From Litorimonas sp964511495 (GTDB lineage: Bacteria; Pseudomonadota; Alphaproteobacteria; Caulobacterales; Maricaulaceae), in assembly GCA_964511495.1 (NCBI GenBank), contig CAZEFT010000010.1:1-64000 (forward strand): 64,000 nucleotides of DNA, in the 5' to 3' direction. The notes beneath the pieces were generated by a model, which was given only the letters and a program-made list of their open reading frames with translations, was not told the origin of the DNA and did not search any database. The position numbers and the translations under genes were made by a program. Every line of letters begins with the position of its first letter. The first letter of the stretch is position 1. Shown in pieces: positions 1 through 9,022 of the stretch.

Positions 1-252
1 CGATTAGGCCCGTCGTGAAGAACAAACTCACTATACCCTAGGGTCACAGACCGTGGATCATTCTCTTGATTTTCTCACAAGAGGCTGAATTCACTGAGGG
101 TTTCAGAACACCAAGTGCGGATTATTCTGCTTTGGGGGCAAAGCGGACATCCTGTGAGTTACTTAAACCGCCCAAAGTAGGACACTCGCGATTTCTGGGA
201 AACCCCAAAAGCAGACTTAGGTGAAAGGATAAAGACGAGAATGATATCTAAA
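1..252. other. Non-coding left edge of the accessory island
   Basis: I see no credible gene here. The stretch lies downstream of the minus-strand STAND ATPase gene. It contains the palindrome ACCCTAGGGT (35-44), a small hairpin CTCTTG/CAAGAG (63-83) and one copy of an intergenic repeat (139-190) that recurs on the other side of the gene. No terminator with a T-tract is visible. Confidence 0.6.
139..190. repeat. Intergenic repeat, left copy
   Basis: Two sub-motifs recur at 2591-2623. The segment 139-159 (core AAAGCGGACATCC, then GTGAGT) matches the reverse complement of 2603-2623 at 20 of 21 positions. The segment CAAAGTAGGACACTCGCG (173-190) matches 2592-2609 in direct orientation at 16 of 18 positions. 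The left copy is therefore partly inverted and partly direct relative to the right one. GCGGACAT-type elements are commonly seen between genes in this bacterial group (recollection, not checked). They bracket the STAND gene exactly. Confidence 0.55.
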
Positions 253-2382
253 TTACGGTAAAGTCTTAAGAACTTTTGCAATCTCTTTTGCAATAAGGTC
301 ATTCGTCTCGCGAGCTTCTAAACCAATCATCTCATAATTTTCAAGTAATCGCTCATTGTACAAAGCAAGTCGAGGATGGTCACAAGAAATAATCCCTCTG
401 TCTGACATGAGTTTCACAATGGCAACGGATCTAAGCCTAAATTCTAATGCAGCGTTATAATCCTTTAAGGAAAAACAATTCACTGCCAGATTATTCAAAC
501 AAATTGCGGTGTCAAAATGTAACTCACCACAATGAGACCTAATATGAAAGAGAGCTTTTTTCATATATTTAGTGGAATTATGGTACAGCTCTTTAGCCTT
601 TGATTTATCAGTCTCAGATTTAGCTAGGCGATGATATACAGTCCCCAGATTATCATAGCTTGTACCAAGGCAAGCAGAAGTAGCATTATTAGACACCCTC
701 AAATTTAGCGCTCTTTTGTGCTTAAGCTCACTTTTCTCGAGGTTATCTCTTGCCCAGTAAAAACTTGCTAACCCATCAATATAGTTTGCTAAGTCTAGAT
801 TTTTATCGGGGAAACGTTTAATGATTCTTGCAGCTAACAGAAAGTTTTTTTCTGTTTCCATGTCAAAGATTTCTTTATTACTGCCTTGCATATTTCGTCC
901 AATTTGATCTTGTGAGAGCGCCAAATTTCCGAGTGCTATTCCGTACTCGGATGAGTCTCGACCAAATGTTGCTTCACAAATTTCGATGTTTCTTTGTCGA
1001 ATTTCCATGGCGCGAACTTGATCAGTAGTGGCGTGCGATAAAAATTGAGCTATACGATTTGCTAACAAATTAAGAAGTTGTACGTTTTCGCCTTTGATCT
1101 TTGACGCAAAAAACAAGAGCGGTTGCAAATGGGGTGCAAGGCGATGGTAGGCTAGCCATCTTTTTGTGTTTAATTGCGGATTTTCCTCTATTTGAGCAAG
1201 GCTAAGTTGAGTTGCGGAAACCACCCATTTGGAAATAGTGTCGTCGGACATACCTTGTCTCAGCACCCATTGTGTGGTTCGGTGTATCCTTCGAGTTGGT
1301 ACACCTCTCCATTTGTTGGGATAGAGTAAAGAATGGTCTTCACACGCTGCTAAAGCTAGATTTAACTCCACTTTATCAGAGCAAAGATCGTAAGTATTTG
1401 ATGCGAGTAAGGTGTGGTCATGTTTCTCAGTGCTTTCAGCGCCACGTAAGAAGTGCTCCGCACTGATATCGTTGGGGTCCATAAATGCCGCTAAATATAA
1501 TATTTTCTTCTCTCTATCGCTGAGTCTTTTAACAGCTAGCGAAACAGCAACGGTAACAGATTTACTATAGCGTTCGTTAACGGGAGTTTTAAGCAGTCTT
1601 TTCGTAAAGCTATCCGCATAGTCTTTGACTGAGACGCTGGAGGGAAGATGACCCAAATCGGTACCTATCAACGTCAATGCAAGCGGTAAACGATCTAGAT
1701 TCTCTGCTAAACAACGTAGATTTTCGTCAGCTGGACGACCTGATAGTTTTGATAATAATGCAGTAGCGTCTTCAATTAGTAATGGGGCCAGTGGATAACA
1801 TTGAAAGCTTTCGGGCCAAACGCCAAGTTGTGAAGTTACAATAAAATCGAGGTCATTTGTATTAAGTGCATATTTGCGGGCGCGTTCTGTTTCGATAGAA
1901 GTATCAGCATTATCCAAAATCACTAGCCAGCGCGATTTATCTTTACGCATTGCTTCTAATGTATTGCGAATAAACGCTTCAATATTATCCTTATCTTCTA
2001 TTTTTAATTGTGAGGCGATTGGCTCCAAAGATGTTTTCATTCCAGATTCAGAGCTAAGAGGCAACATTACCCAACGGTCAATGTAATGCTGTTGTGCTAG
2101 TTCACGAGCCAAGACCGTTTTGCCAATTCCCGGACCGCCGTGAATAGTAAGAGGCTTGTGCGAGAACTCGAAATGTTTGCGAATGGCTTTGATATCATCC
2201 GCGCGCCCAGTTAGGGCTTTATCCAGCGTGTGCGCAATGGGTTTAAGTTTGGGATTAGCAAAATTTCTATTTGAGAAATGTTGATAGATTGTAAATAGGA
2301 GTGTTAAAGCAGTCGCTAATCCTGCGACGATACTAAAAAACAGTGCCCATTCGGTAAGAGAAAGGTCTGTGATATTGTCCAA
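253..2382 (-). CDS. Membrane-anchored STAND/NB-ARC ATPase with TPR-like C-terminus
   Basis: 709 aa. A hydrophobic segment (about 12-33) suggests an N-terminal membrane anchor. It is followed by a TGR motif (58-60), Walker A GGPGIGKT (82-89), Walker B WLVILDN (152-158), a VTSQ sensor-like stretch (182-185) and a GLPLA-type motif RLPLALTLIG (231-240). This is the layout of NB-ARC/NACHT signal-transduction ATPases. From about residue 440 the protein is helical with TPR-like spacing (for example YDNLGTVYHRLA and CLNNLAVNCFSLKDYNAALEF), a probable ligand-sensing scaffold. Proteins of this type in bacteria include anti-phage NLR-like sensors and regulators. No known effector domain (nuclease, TIR, protease) is visible, so the membrane segment could be the effector. 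Base composition is clearly more AT-rich than the genes to the right, and the gene stands alone between repeats, suggesting transfer. Family confidence is high; a defence role is inference. Confidence 0.85.
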   Translation of the reverse strand: MDNITDLSLTEWALFFSIVAGLATALTLLFTIYQHFSNRNFANPKLKPIAHTLDKALTGRADDIKAIRKHFEFSHKPLTIHGGPGIGKTVLARELAQQHYIDRWVMLPLSSESGMKTSLEPIASQLKIEDKDNIEAFIRNTLEAMRKDKSRWLVILDNADTSIETERARKYALNTNDLDFIVTSQLGVWPESFQCYPLAPLLIEDATALLSKLSGRPADENLRCLAENLDRLPLALTLIGTDLGHLPSSVSVKDYADSFTKRLLKTPVNERYSKSVTVAVSLAVKRLSDREKKILYLAAFMDPNDISAEHFLRGAESTEKHDHTLLASNTYDLCSDKVELNLALAACEDHSLLYPNKWRGVPTRRIHRTTQWVLRQGMSDDTISKWVVSATQLSLAQIEENPQLNTKRWLAYHRLAPHLQPLLFFASKIKGENVQLLNLLANRIAQFLSHATTDQVRAMEIRQRNIEICEATFGRDSSEYGIALGNLALSQDQIGRNMQGSNKEIFDMETEKNFLLAARIIKRFPDKNLDLANYIDGLASFYWARDNLEKSELKHKRALNLRVSNNATSACLGTSYDNLGTVYHRLAKSETDKSKAKELYHNSTKYMKKALFHIRSHCGELHFDTAICLNNLAVNCFSLKDYNAALEFRLRSVAIVKLMSDRGIISCDHPRLALYNERLLENYEMIGLEARETNDLIAKEIAKVLKTLP

Positions 2383-2759
2383 AATCAGCCCTCGCGCAGA
2401 CCAGGCTTATAACATATTGGACGAATGCCGCAAGATACATCAATATATGTTGCAATGTTAGTCATGAGTTTTCTGAAATCCAATAACTACATTTACATGT
2501 TTCTCAGAAATTACGCGCGAATATTCTTTTTACTCTGATTGGGTTCGAATTGAAGATGACCGCTTTTGCCCCAAAGCAAGCTAAAACCGAGCAAAGTAAG
2601 ACACTCACGGGATGTCCGCTTTGGGGATAAACCACCCTCCACTCTTACGTGATAAATAATGTGGATTATTCCACCAATGTGACCCGATAGGGTCTGCCCG
2701 AAGGGACCGCGCGGATGCTATTCTTGCGGAACCCCATACCTCTCAATGGTCAGAGAGGA
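2383..2759. other. Non-coding right flank of the island
   Basis: No gene is visible. It holds the presumed promoter of the minus-strand STAND gene (AT-rich, 2400-2530), the right copy of the intergenic repeat (2591-2630), and a 6-bp hairpin CCTCTC/GAGAGG at 2739-2758 just after the xseA stop. The hairpin could end xseA transcription but lacks a T-run. Confidence 0.55.
2591..2630. repeat. Intergenic repeat, right copy
   Basis: It contains CAAAGTAAGACACTCACG (2592-2609) and GATGTCCGCTTTGGGG (2611-2626). The first matches 173-190 directly; the block 2603-2623 matches 139-159 as reverse complement with one mismatch. See the left copy at 139-190. Confidence 0.55.
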
Positions 2760-4289
2760 TCAAAATAAATCGCCTTGGGGCGTACTCTCTTTTTCGGGAT
2801 TTTTCTTTGGCTTTGGCGCAATAGCGGCTTTTTTGGGTGCCCCCGCAATCACCGCCTCTCTTTCTCCATCAGCGAATGTAAGGGAGACGTTTTGACCTGA
2901 TTTTACGGCCTTTTGACTTTTGATGACCTTGCCCGTTTCATCCTGCACCAGAGCATAGCCACGGGCCAGAACGCCTTGATAGCTATAAGCATCCAGCAAT
3001 TTACCGGCTCTGGCCAAACGTTGGCTCTGTTGCTGTAAGTGTTGTTTAATCGCGCGTTCGGCCGCATCATTTGAGCGGCTAACCCGCTCAGCTTGTTGCG
3101 AAAGCTGTGTCACATGACGCGTTTTGGCAAAGCGTATGGCCGCCAAAAGAGCTTTTTCACGTTGCTCTAATCGTTCCGAGGCGCGGGATAAAAGACGCGC
3201 CATTGTCGGCAAACGCAAGGTGGATAATGTGCGCTTTTTCTCGGTCATTAAACGCTGCGGGTCAGGCAGCCTTTGTAAGGCAAGCGCATTGCGCTGTGGC
3301 TCATATAAACGTTGCGCAGACGGCAGACGCGCCGCCGCCAAATCCAGTCTTTGTTGGGCTGGCGCTAAAACCGTTTCAAGACGTGGCAAGCGCGCAGCTT
3401 TCAAACGGTTTTCGCGTTCGATGACAGAGCGCCGTAAGCCTCGACCTAAACGCAGGCCGTAATCCGCCAAGGTTTCCACCCAATCGGCCATAACAGGTAC
3501 GGCGACCTCAGCCGCCCCTGTTGGTGTGGGAGCACGGTAATCCGCCACATAATCAATCAATGTCCAATCTGTTTCATGCCCCACGGCAGAAATCAGTGGA
3601 ATGGAAGAGGCCGCCGCAGCTCGCGCGACATTCTCTTCGTTAAAGCACCATAGATCTTCCATGGATCCGCCACCGCGTGCGACAATTAAAACGTCAGGAC
3701 GCGGGAAGCCTTGGGCATGATTAAAACCCGTAATGGCTCCTGCAATTTGTTCCGCCGCTTTATCCCCTTGGACAAGGACAGGCCAAACAATGACATGGCT
3801 CGGAAAACGGTCCGAAATTCGGTGCAAAATATCGCGAATAACCGCGCCCGTTTGGGACGTCACAACGCCAATCGTTTTTGGCATAAAGGGCAGAGCGACT
3901 TTGCGACTCTCGTCAAACAAGCCTTCTGCGGCCAAGGCTTTCTTGCGCTTTTCGTAGAGCGCCATGAGCGCCCCGGCGCCCGCCAACTCCATTTTATCAA
4001 TGATAAGTTGATAGTTAGACCGTCCGGGATAGGTCGAAAGCTTGCCTTCGCAAACCACTTCCATGCCCTCTTCGGGTCGCATAGAGAGACGTCCCATCAC
4101 GCCCTTCCATATAATGGAATTAATAACCGCTTTGTCGTCTTTGACATCCAGATAGCAATGACCCGAACGGGCAATCGTCACGCGACCCAATTCGCCGCGC
4201 ACGCGCACATGGCCGAATTGATCTTCAATACTGCGCTTGAGCGAGTAAGCCAGTTCGGAAACGGAATATTCAGGTGTATTGGCGCGCAT
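2760..4289 (-). CDS. xseA: Exodeoxyribonuclease VII large subunit
   Basis: 509 aa from the chosen start. XseA is the catalytic large subunit of the single-strand-specific exonuclease VII used in repair. The N-terminal OB-fold starts at SVSELAYSLKRSIEDQFG and includes the GHCYLDVKDD strand. The catalytic domain carries GVVTSQTGAVIRDILHR, VLIVARGGGSMEDLW and SAVGHETDWTLIDYVAD, all hallmarks of the family. A long charged coiled-coil region follows, then a Lys/Pro-rich tail. An upstream in-frame start at 4397 would overlap the divergent purD gene and adds residues unlike the family, so the ATG at 4287-4289 (MRANTPEYSVSEL) is preferred. The small subunit XseB is not in the window. Confidence 0.95.
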   Translation of the reverse strand: MRANTPEYSVSELAYSLKRSIEDQFGHVRVRGELGRVTIARSGHCYLDVKDDKAVINSIIWKGVMGRLSMRPEEGMEVVCEGKLSTYPGRSNYQLIIDKMELAGAGALMALYEKRKKALAAEGLFDESRKVALPFMPKTIGVVTSQTGAVIRDILHRISDRFPSHVIVWPVLVQGDKAAEQIAGAITGFNHAQGFPRPDVLIVARGGGSMEDLWCFNEENVARAAAASSIPLISAVGHETDWTLIDYVADYRAPTPTGAAEVAVPVMADWVETLADYGLRLGRGLRRSVIERENRLKAARLPRLETVLAPAQQRLDLAAARLPSAQRLYEPQRNALALQRLPDPQRLMTEKKRTLSTLRLPTMARLLSRASERLEQREKALLAAIRFAKTRHVTQLSQQAERVSRSNDAAERAIKQHLQQQSQRLARAGKLLDAYSYQGVLARGYALVQDETGKVIKSQKAVKSGQNVSLTFADGEREAVIAGAPKKAAIAPKPKKNPEKESTPQGDLF

Positions 4290-4358
4290 ATAAGCATCGG
4301 AATAGAATGGATTCCGAGACTTGTATAGGGTAGAGAGCGCGCGAATATGGGGGATATT

Positions 4359-5627
4359 ATGAACGTATTGCTTATCGGTTCCGGCGGGCGCGAACATGCC
4401 TTGGCGTGGAAATTATCACAAAGTCCATTAGTCGCAGAATTGACATGCGCGCCGGGGAATGCGGGCATTGCCGAAGTGGCCAATATTGTCGATATCGCCG
4501 CCGATGACGTAATTGGCCTTTTGGCCTTGGTCGAACGCGATGCCTATGATTTTGTGATTGTCGGGCCGGAACAGCCCTTAGCCTTGGGTCTTGTCGATGC
4601 GTTACAGGAGCGTGGCGTTAAAGTCTTTGGCCCGACACAAGCCGCCGCGCAGTTGGAAAGCTCCAAAGCCTTCACCAAAGATTTCTGTAAGCGCTATCAC
4701 ATTCCTACCGCAGATTACGGCGTCTTCACCGATCTGGCCGAGGCGAAAAAATATCTCAAAACCATGAAAGCACCTTATGTTTTAAAGGCGGACGGATTGG
4801 CCGCCGGAAAAGGCGTGGTCATTCCCGAGACACGCAAAGCGGCAGAGGCCGAATTGGAAGAGTTTTTCTCCGGCAAATTCGGAGACGCCTCAGCCAAGGT
4901 GGTAATCGAAGAATTCATGACCGGACAGGAAGCCAGTTTTTTCGCAATTTCAGACGGAAAAACCGCTATGCCCTTAATCGCGGCACAAGACCACAAGCGC
5001 GCTTTTGACGGGGATAAAGGCCCAAATACGGGCGGCATGGGCGCTTACTCCCCTGCCCCTATTTTTGATGACGCCATGATGGAAATCGTCATGGATAAGA
5101 TTATTCAGCCCACTGTCTATGGCATGGCTAAGGACGGTCATCCTTTTGTTGGAGTTCTGTTTGCGGGACTGATGATGACAGAAGAAGGGCCTAAATTGAT
5201 TGAATATAATGTTCGCTTTGGTGATCCCGAGTGCCAAGTCGTGATGCGGCGCCTGCAAAGTGATTTGATGCCGCTGTTTCTCGCGGCGGAAGACGGCACA
5301 TTGGACAAGGCTGAAGCCCCCGCTTGGTTCCATGAACCCGTCGTCAATGTCGTCTTGGCATCTCAAGGCTATCCCGGCGCCTATAAAAAAGGGCAAACAA
5401 TCAAAGGGGTCGAAGCGGCGAATGAAGCGGACGGCATTGTCGTCTTCCATGCCGGTACGAAATCTGAGGGCGGAAAATTAAAGTCCGCAGGCGGTCGCGT
5501 CTTAAACGTCACCGCACAAGCCGAAAGTTTAGAGGCAGCCGTTAAGGCGGCTTATGCCGTGATTGATGACACAATAGACTGGAAAGGCGGCTTTTGCCGC
5601 CGCGATATTGCGCACCACGCGCTTTAG
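4359..5627 (+). CDS. purD: Phosphoribosylamine--glycine ligase (GARS)
   Basis: 422 aa. It catalyses the second step of purine synthesis, joining glycine to phosphoribosylamine with ATP. It begins with MNVLLIGSGGREHALAW, the usual PurD start. The ATP-grasp core is visible as APYVLKADGLAAGKGVV, followed by PNTGGMGAYSPAP and EYNVRFGDPECQVVM with metal-binding E and N residues. It ends in GGFCRRDIAHHAL, the normal C-terminus. An in-frame ATG lies four codons upstream at 4347, but GGGGAT directly precedes the 4359 ATG and serves as its ribosome binding site. It is divergent from xseA with only about 70 bp between starts, so both promoters must sit in or overlap that gap. Confidence 0.96.
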   Translation: MNVLLIGSGGREHALAWKLSQSPLVAELTCAPGNAGIAEVANIVDIAADDVIGLLALVERDAYDFVIVGPEQPLALGLVDALQERGVKVFGPTQAAAQLESSKAFTKDFCKRYHIPTADYGVFTDLAEAKKYLKTMKAPYVLKADGLAAGKGVVIPETRKAAEAELEEFFSGKFGDASAKVVIEEFMTGQEASFFAISDGKTAMPLIAAQDHKRAFDGDKGPNTGGMGAYSPAPIFDDAMMEIVMDKIIQPTVYGMAKDGHPFVGVLFAGLMMTEEGPKLIEYNVRFGDPECQVVMRRLQSDLMPLFLAAEDGTLDKAEAPAWFHEPVVNVVLASQGYPGAYKKGQTIKGVEAANEADGIVVFHAGTKSEGGKLKSAGGRVLNVTAQAESLEAAVKAAYAVIDDTIDWKGGFCRRDIAHHAL

Positions 5628-5754
5628 GTTACCGTCTACTTCCGGAGAGAAAAACCTGCGGTCACAAATCTATTTCACCTGTCTTTTGGCCCCCAATGAT
5701 AAAGGGTTTGCAATAGAGCTTTGACGGGTCGGATGAATCCGTTATCGTGAAACC

Positions 5755-6297
5755 ATGACATTAGACGATTTTCAAGCTGAGCTCAGGCAGAGCTATGTCG
5801 GCGGCGGACCGGGCGCGATTGTTTCGGGGATCGTGTGGGCATTGGCCGCTATCGTGACAGCACGCACGGATATTGCCACGGGCTTTGCAACATTATTCAT
5901 CGGGGGAATGCTCATCTTTCCTCTCGGAACAGCTATTTGTCGTTACCTTTTCAAGCGTAAGCGACCCGACACGGCTAACCCCGGAGGACGGATTGTCATC
6001 GAAACCCTCCCGGCGATGTTTGTGGGTTTATTCATCGCCTATCTTTTCATTGACATAAATCCCGCTTTTGTTTTCCCCATCGCGGCTATGGCTGTTGGCG
6101 CGCATTATTTCAGCTTCCGAACGGCCTATGGCGACAGTACCTATTGGATATTGGGAGGATTGATGACAGCCATCGGGGCAATGGGCGTGTTTGGAAATCT
6201 CACTCTACCTATCGGGACAGCCGCCTTGATTGCCTTCATTGAGATTGTGTTCGGGTTATGGTTGACCTTTCGGTCTTTCTACAAACCGCAAAACTGA
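5755..6297 (+). CDS. Hypothetical multi-pass membrane protein
   Basis: 180 aa with about five or six hydrophobic segments. After a short polar start (MTLDDFQAELRQSY) come segments near 20-38, 42-60, 88-105, 108-118, 132-148 and 155-172. The start lacks a strong Shine-Dalgarno sequence. I do not recognise the family with certainty; it has the look of small conserved integral membrane proteins of unknown function. It stands alone between purD and the amidohydrolase, in the same direction as both. No catalytic or binding motif is visible. Confidence 0.7.
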   Translation: MTLDDFQAELRQSYVGGGPGAIVSGIVWALAAIVTARTDIATGFATLFIGGMLIFPLGTAICRYLFKRKRPDTANPGGRIVIETLPAMFVGLFIAYLFIDINPAFVFPIAAMAVGAHYFSFRTAYGDSTYWILGGLMTAIGAMGVFGNLTLPIGTAALIAFIEIVFGLWLTFRSFYKPQN

Positions 6298-6458
6298 TTC
6301 CCCATTCGAAAATTTTGGCAACACCCCATCTCATTGACTCTACATAATCTACACTCTTAGGAAAGTACGGCGTGTATCCTACAAATATTTTTCGGCATTT
6401 TTGAAAATAGAATTCCTACACATCTTTCACGCGAAGAGGCTTCGCAAAGGTTAAGAAT

Positions 6459-7802
6459 GTGTTAACAGGTCATATGACCTATCGTACCCTTGTGACTTCT
6501 GCCGCTGCCATTGCTTTTTTCATCGGGGGGATTGGTGTCGCTTTTGATGCTTTCGCGCAAGATAACACGACTGTATCAACTTATCAAAACCATACCCTCA
6601 TCCATGCCGGACAGGTTTTGGCGGTGCCCGGCAAAGCTCCGATGCGTAATGCGACCATCATCATCCATGACGGTAAGATCAAAGATATTCGAAGCGGCTT
6701 CCTGACTGATCCACAAGCCACTATTTTGGACAAAAAGGATATGTTCGTCCTCCCCGGATTGATTGACAGCCACGTCCATTTACGCGGAGAATGGTCGCCC
6801 AATTCCCGTTGGGACAGTGTCCTTTTAGAGCCCGGCGATTATGCCTTCCAAGCTGCCAAACACGCCAAAACAACTTTAATGGCCGGTTTTACCGCCGTTC
6901 AGGACGTGGGAGGCCCGAAAGAGATTTTCGCGCTTAAACGCGCTATCAATAAAGGCTGGGTCCCCGGCCCGCATATTCAGGCGGCGGGCTCGTCTATTTC
7001 TATTTCCGGCGGGCATGGCGACGCGCATGGATTCAAAGATGATCTGCTAGAGATGATGCGCTCCGAAACCGTTTGTGACGGCCCTGCCGATTGCCGACGC
7101 GCGGTACGCCAAGCCGTGAAAAACGGGGCTGATGTTATCAAAATCACCGCAACGGGCGGTGTGTTATCCAATACGAATGCCGGCACGGGTCAGCAATTTT
7201 TCAATGATGAGTTAGAAGCGATTGTCGAAGCCGCCACTAAAATGGGTCGTAAGGTTACGGCACATGCTCACGGCAAGGATGGGATTGAGTCAGCCCTGAA
7301 AGCAGGCGTGCAATCCATTGAACATGGCACCTATCTTGATGCCAATACGGCGCGTTTGTTCAAAAAACATGATGCCACATTAGTTCCGACGGTTCTGGCC
7401 GGTATGACAGTGGTCGACTGGGCCAAAAACTCCGATTGGCTCCCGCCTAATTCGGCTAAAAAAGCCCTCGAAGTCGGGCCACAAATGCAGGATATGGCGA
7501 GTATTGCTTATCGTAACGGCGTCAAAATCGCCTTTGGTACGGATACAGGCGTGTCTAAGCACGGCGAAAACGCCAAAGAATTTCAATATATGCTGGATGC
7601 AGGGATGAGCGCCCAAGAAGCCATCGCCTCGGCCACAGTCATCGCGGCTGACCATATAGGAATGGGAGATAAAATCGGGACACTAGAAGCCGGAAAACAG
7701 GCCGACCTTATCGCCGTGCACGGCAATCCGCTCAATGATATAGAAGAATTAATGGATGTTGATTTCGTGATGAAAGGCGGCGTAGTTTACAAAGATAAGT
7801 AA
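6459..7802 (+). CDS. Exported metal-dependent amidohydrolase
   Basis: 447 aa (442 if the ATG at 6474 is used). A signal peptide ends near AFDAFAQ (about 34). The amidohydrolase-superfamily barrel is complete: HVH (105, 107), a lysine likely carbamylated in ADVIKITATGG (228), His in AHAHG (269/271) and IEHG (289), and Asp in FGTDTG (362). The closing beta-sandwich includes GTLEAGKQADLIAVHGNPL. This subgroup contains imidazolonepropionase-like enzymes and periplasmic Xaa-Pro or acyl-amino-acid hydrolases; the substrate cannot be read from the sequence. GTG 6459 has AAGG 8 nt upstream, while ATG 6474 gives a more ordinary signal peptide, so the start is not settled. Confidence 0.88.
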   Translation: MLTGHMTYRTLVTSAAAIAFFIGGIGVAFDAFAQDNTTVSTYQNHTLIHAGQVLAVPGKAPMRNATIIIHDGKIKDIRSGFLTDPQATILDKKDMFVLPGLIDSHVHLRGEWSPNSRWDSVLLEPGDYAFQAAKHAKTTLMAGFTAVQDVGGPKEIFALKRAINKGWVPGPHIQAAGSSISISGGHGDAHGFKDDLLEMMRSETVCDGPADCRRAVRQAVKNGADVIKITATGGVLSNTNAGTGQQFFNDELEAIVEAATKMGRKVTAHAHGKDGIESALKAGVQSIEHGTYLDANTARLFKKHDATLVPTVLAGMTVVDWAKNSDWLPPNSAKKALEVGPQMQDMASIAYRNGVKIAFGTDTGVSKHGENAKEFQYMLDAGMSAQEAIASATVIAADHIGMGDKIGTLEAGKQADLIAVHGNPLNDIEELMDVDFVMKGGVVYKDK

Positions 7803-7850
7803 ATCCAAGCGCCCCAACCGCGACGGCTTATAGATTACGCCACGCTCCCA

Positions 7851-8918
7851 TCACTCATCATTATCGTGCGGCTCTGCATCCGTTTCAGAGGGCACGCCGA
7901 AATGAGGCGGCCCATATTCGCCAAGCGGTAAATCAAAGAGCCATATCAACATCGCATCTTCAAGAGATTTATATTGCGTCTCGGGCAAGCTTTTCCAACT
8001 ATGTTTCATTCCGGGGATTTCCCAATAGGTAAAATAGGGATTATCAGCCGCCTCTAAATCCTTGATCAGTTTTCTGGCACTCGCCGCGGGTGTCGAGTTA
8101 AAATCAGCTTCGCCCTGCACAATTAAAATCGGCGTTTGATTATCTTTCAACACATTACTCAGACGTGAGTTCAAACGCGTTGGCCAAATTTTCCACGAAT
8201 TATCATGGCCCGACCAAGTCTTCTTCCAAGTCGGGTTATCGAACATTTCTTGGAATTGGCTCTCTAAACTATCCAAACAGGCTTTCCGGTCTTCTCCTTC
8301 CAATTTATCAGCGGGACAGACCCAAAAGTCTCTGAAATGTTCCGCCATAGTATATCCGCCGCCCATCGCTCCCAAAACTGCGCGTTCCACATTTGGATAA
8401 TACGCGACCAGTTGCGCAGCAATGTCGCCACCATCCGACCAGCCCCAAATATACACTTCGCCATTAAACCAGTCGGCTTGGCTGTTTAAATGTTGCAACA
8501 CTCGCAGGTGATCAATGACCCTTTGCTCAATCGTGTAATATTTGAGAAAATCATCGGAACATTCAGAGGGGTATCCCGCTTCGGGGTCAACACCGGGTTT
8601 TTCAACCATCACTCGTGCATAGTGAACGGGGCTATCACCATTGGGCTTATACATGTCTTTCACGCCCGGCCTTAATTGACCGATACAACTCGACCCATCG
8701 ACAGAGAGCAGTATAGGCACTTTTTGGGATATCTCTGGACGATCAACGAAAAATATAAGGTCACGGTCATCAATCGTCTGAATGACGTTTTTCTGCTCAT
8801 ATAAGTAAGACGGTGCAGCGCTTATTTCCTGTTCTGCATGTTCCGATGGCTGTGAGCAGGAAGGTAAAACAAATAGAGAGATGAGACAGAAGGAGAGAAA
8901 CGCGTATCGATTTAGCAT
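7851..8918 (-). CDS. Lipoprotein alpha/beta-hydrolase (peptidase S9-like)
   Basis: 355 aa. The N-terminus has a lipobox ending LPSC (Cys21), so a mature lipoprotein is expected. An alpha/beta-hydrolase fold follows, with the nucleophile elbow GWSDGG (Ser161), a late Asp in QGEADFNS and His in GMKHSW, a complete Ser-Asp-His set in family order. An oxyanion region LSVDGSSC is at about 71-78. It is convergent with the upstream amidohydrolase. Substrate unknown: a serine peptidase or esterase acting on the outside of the inner membrane or in the periplasm is the reasonable reading. Confidence 0.82.
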   Translation of the reverse strand: MLNRYAFLSFCLISLFVLPSCSQPSEHAEQEISAAPSYLYEQKNVIQTIDDRDLIFFVDRPEISQKVPILLSVDGSSCIGQLRPGVKDMYKPNGDSPVHYARVMVEKPGVDPEAGYPSECSDDFLKYYTIEQRVIDHLRVLQHLNSQADWFNGEVYIWGWSDGGDIAAQLVAYYPNVERAVLGAMGGGYTMAEHFRDFWVCPADKLEGEDRKACLDSLESQFQEMFDNPTWKKTWSGHDNSWKIWPTRLNSRLSNVLKDNQTPILIVQGEADFNSTPAASARKLIKDLEAADNPYFTYWEIPGMKHSWKSLPETQYKSLEDAMLIWLFDLPLGEYGPPHFGVPSETDAEPHDNDE

Positions 8919-9022
8919 GAGCCATGATTATGGATTTTGATGACAGAACGCCACCCATAAAGTGACACTCTAAACGAAACGCCCATTAAAGGGGGTTTTA
9001 TGCGATTCATTCTAATCCGACC

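Noticed and set aside
2383..2759. Possible tRNA or structured RNA in the gap before xseA (GGTTCGAAT-like stretch at 2540-2550)
   Set aside because: No acceptor stem, anticodon arm or TPsiC loop can be assembled around it.
3711..4328. Long plus-strand open frame (205 codons) inside xseA
   Set aside because: It is antisense to a well-conserved family over its whole length and its translation shows no domain; a frame shadow.
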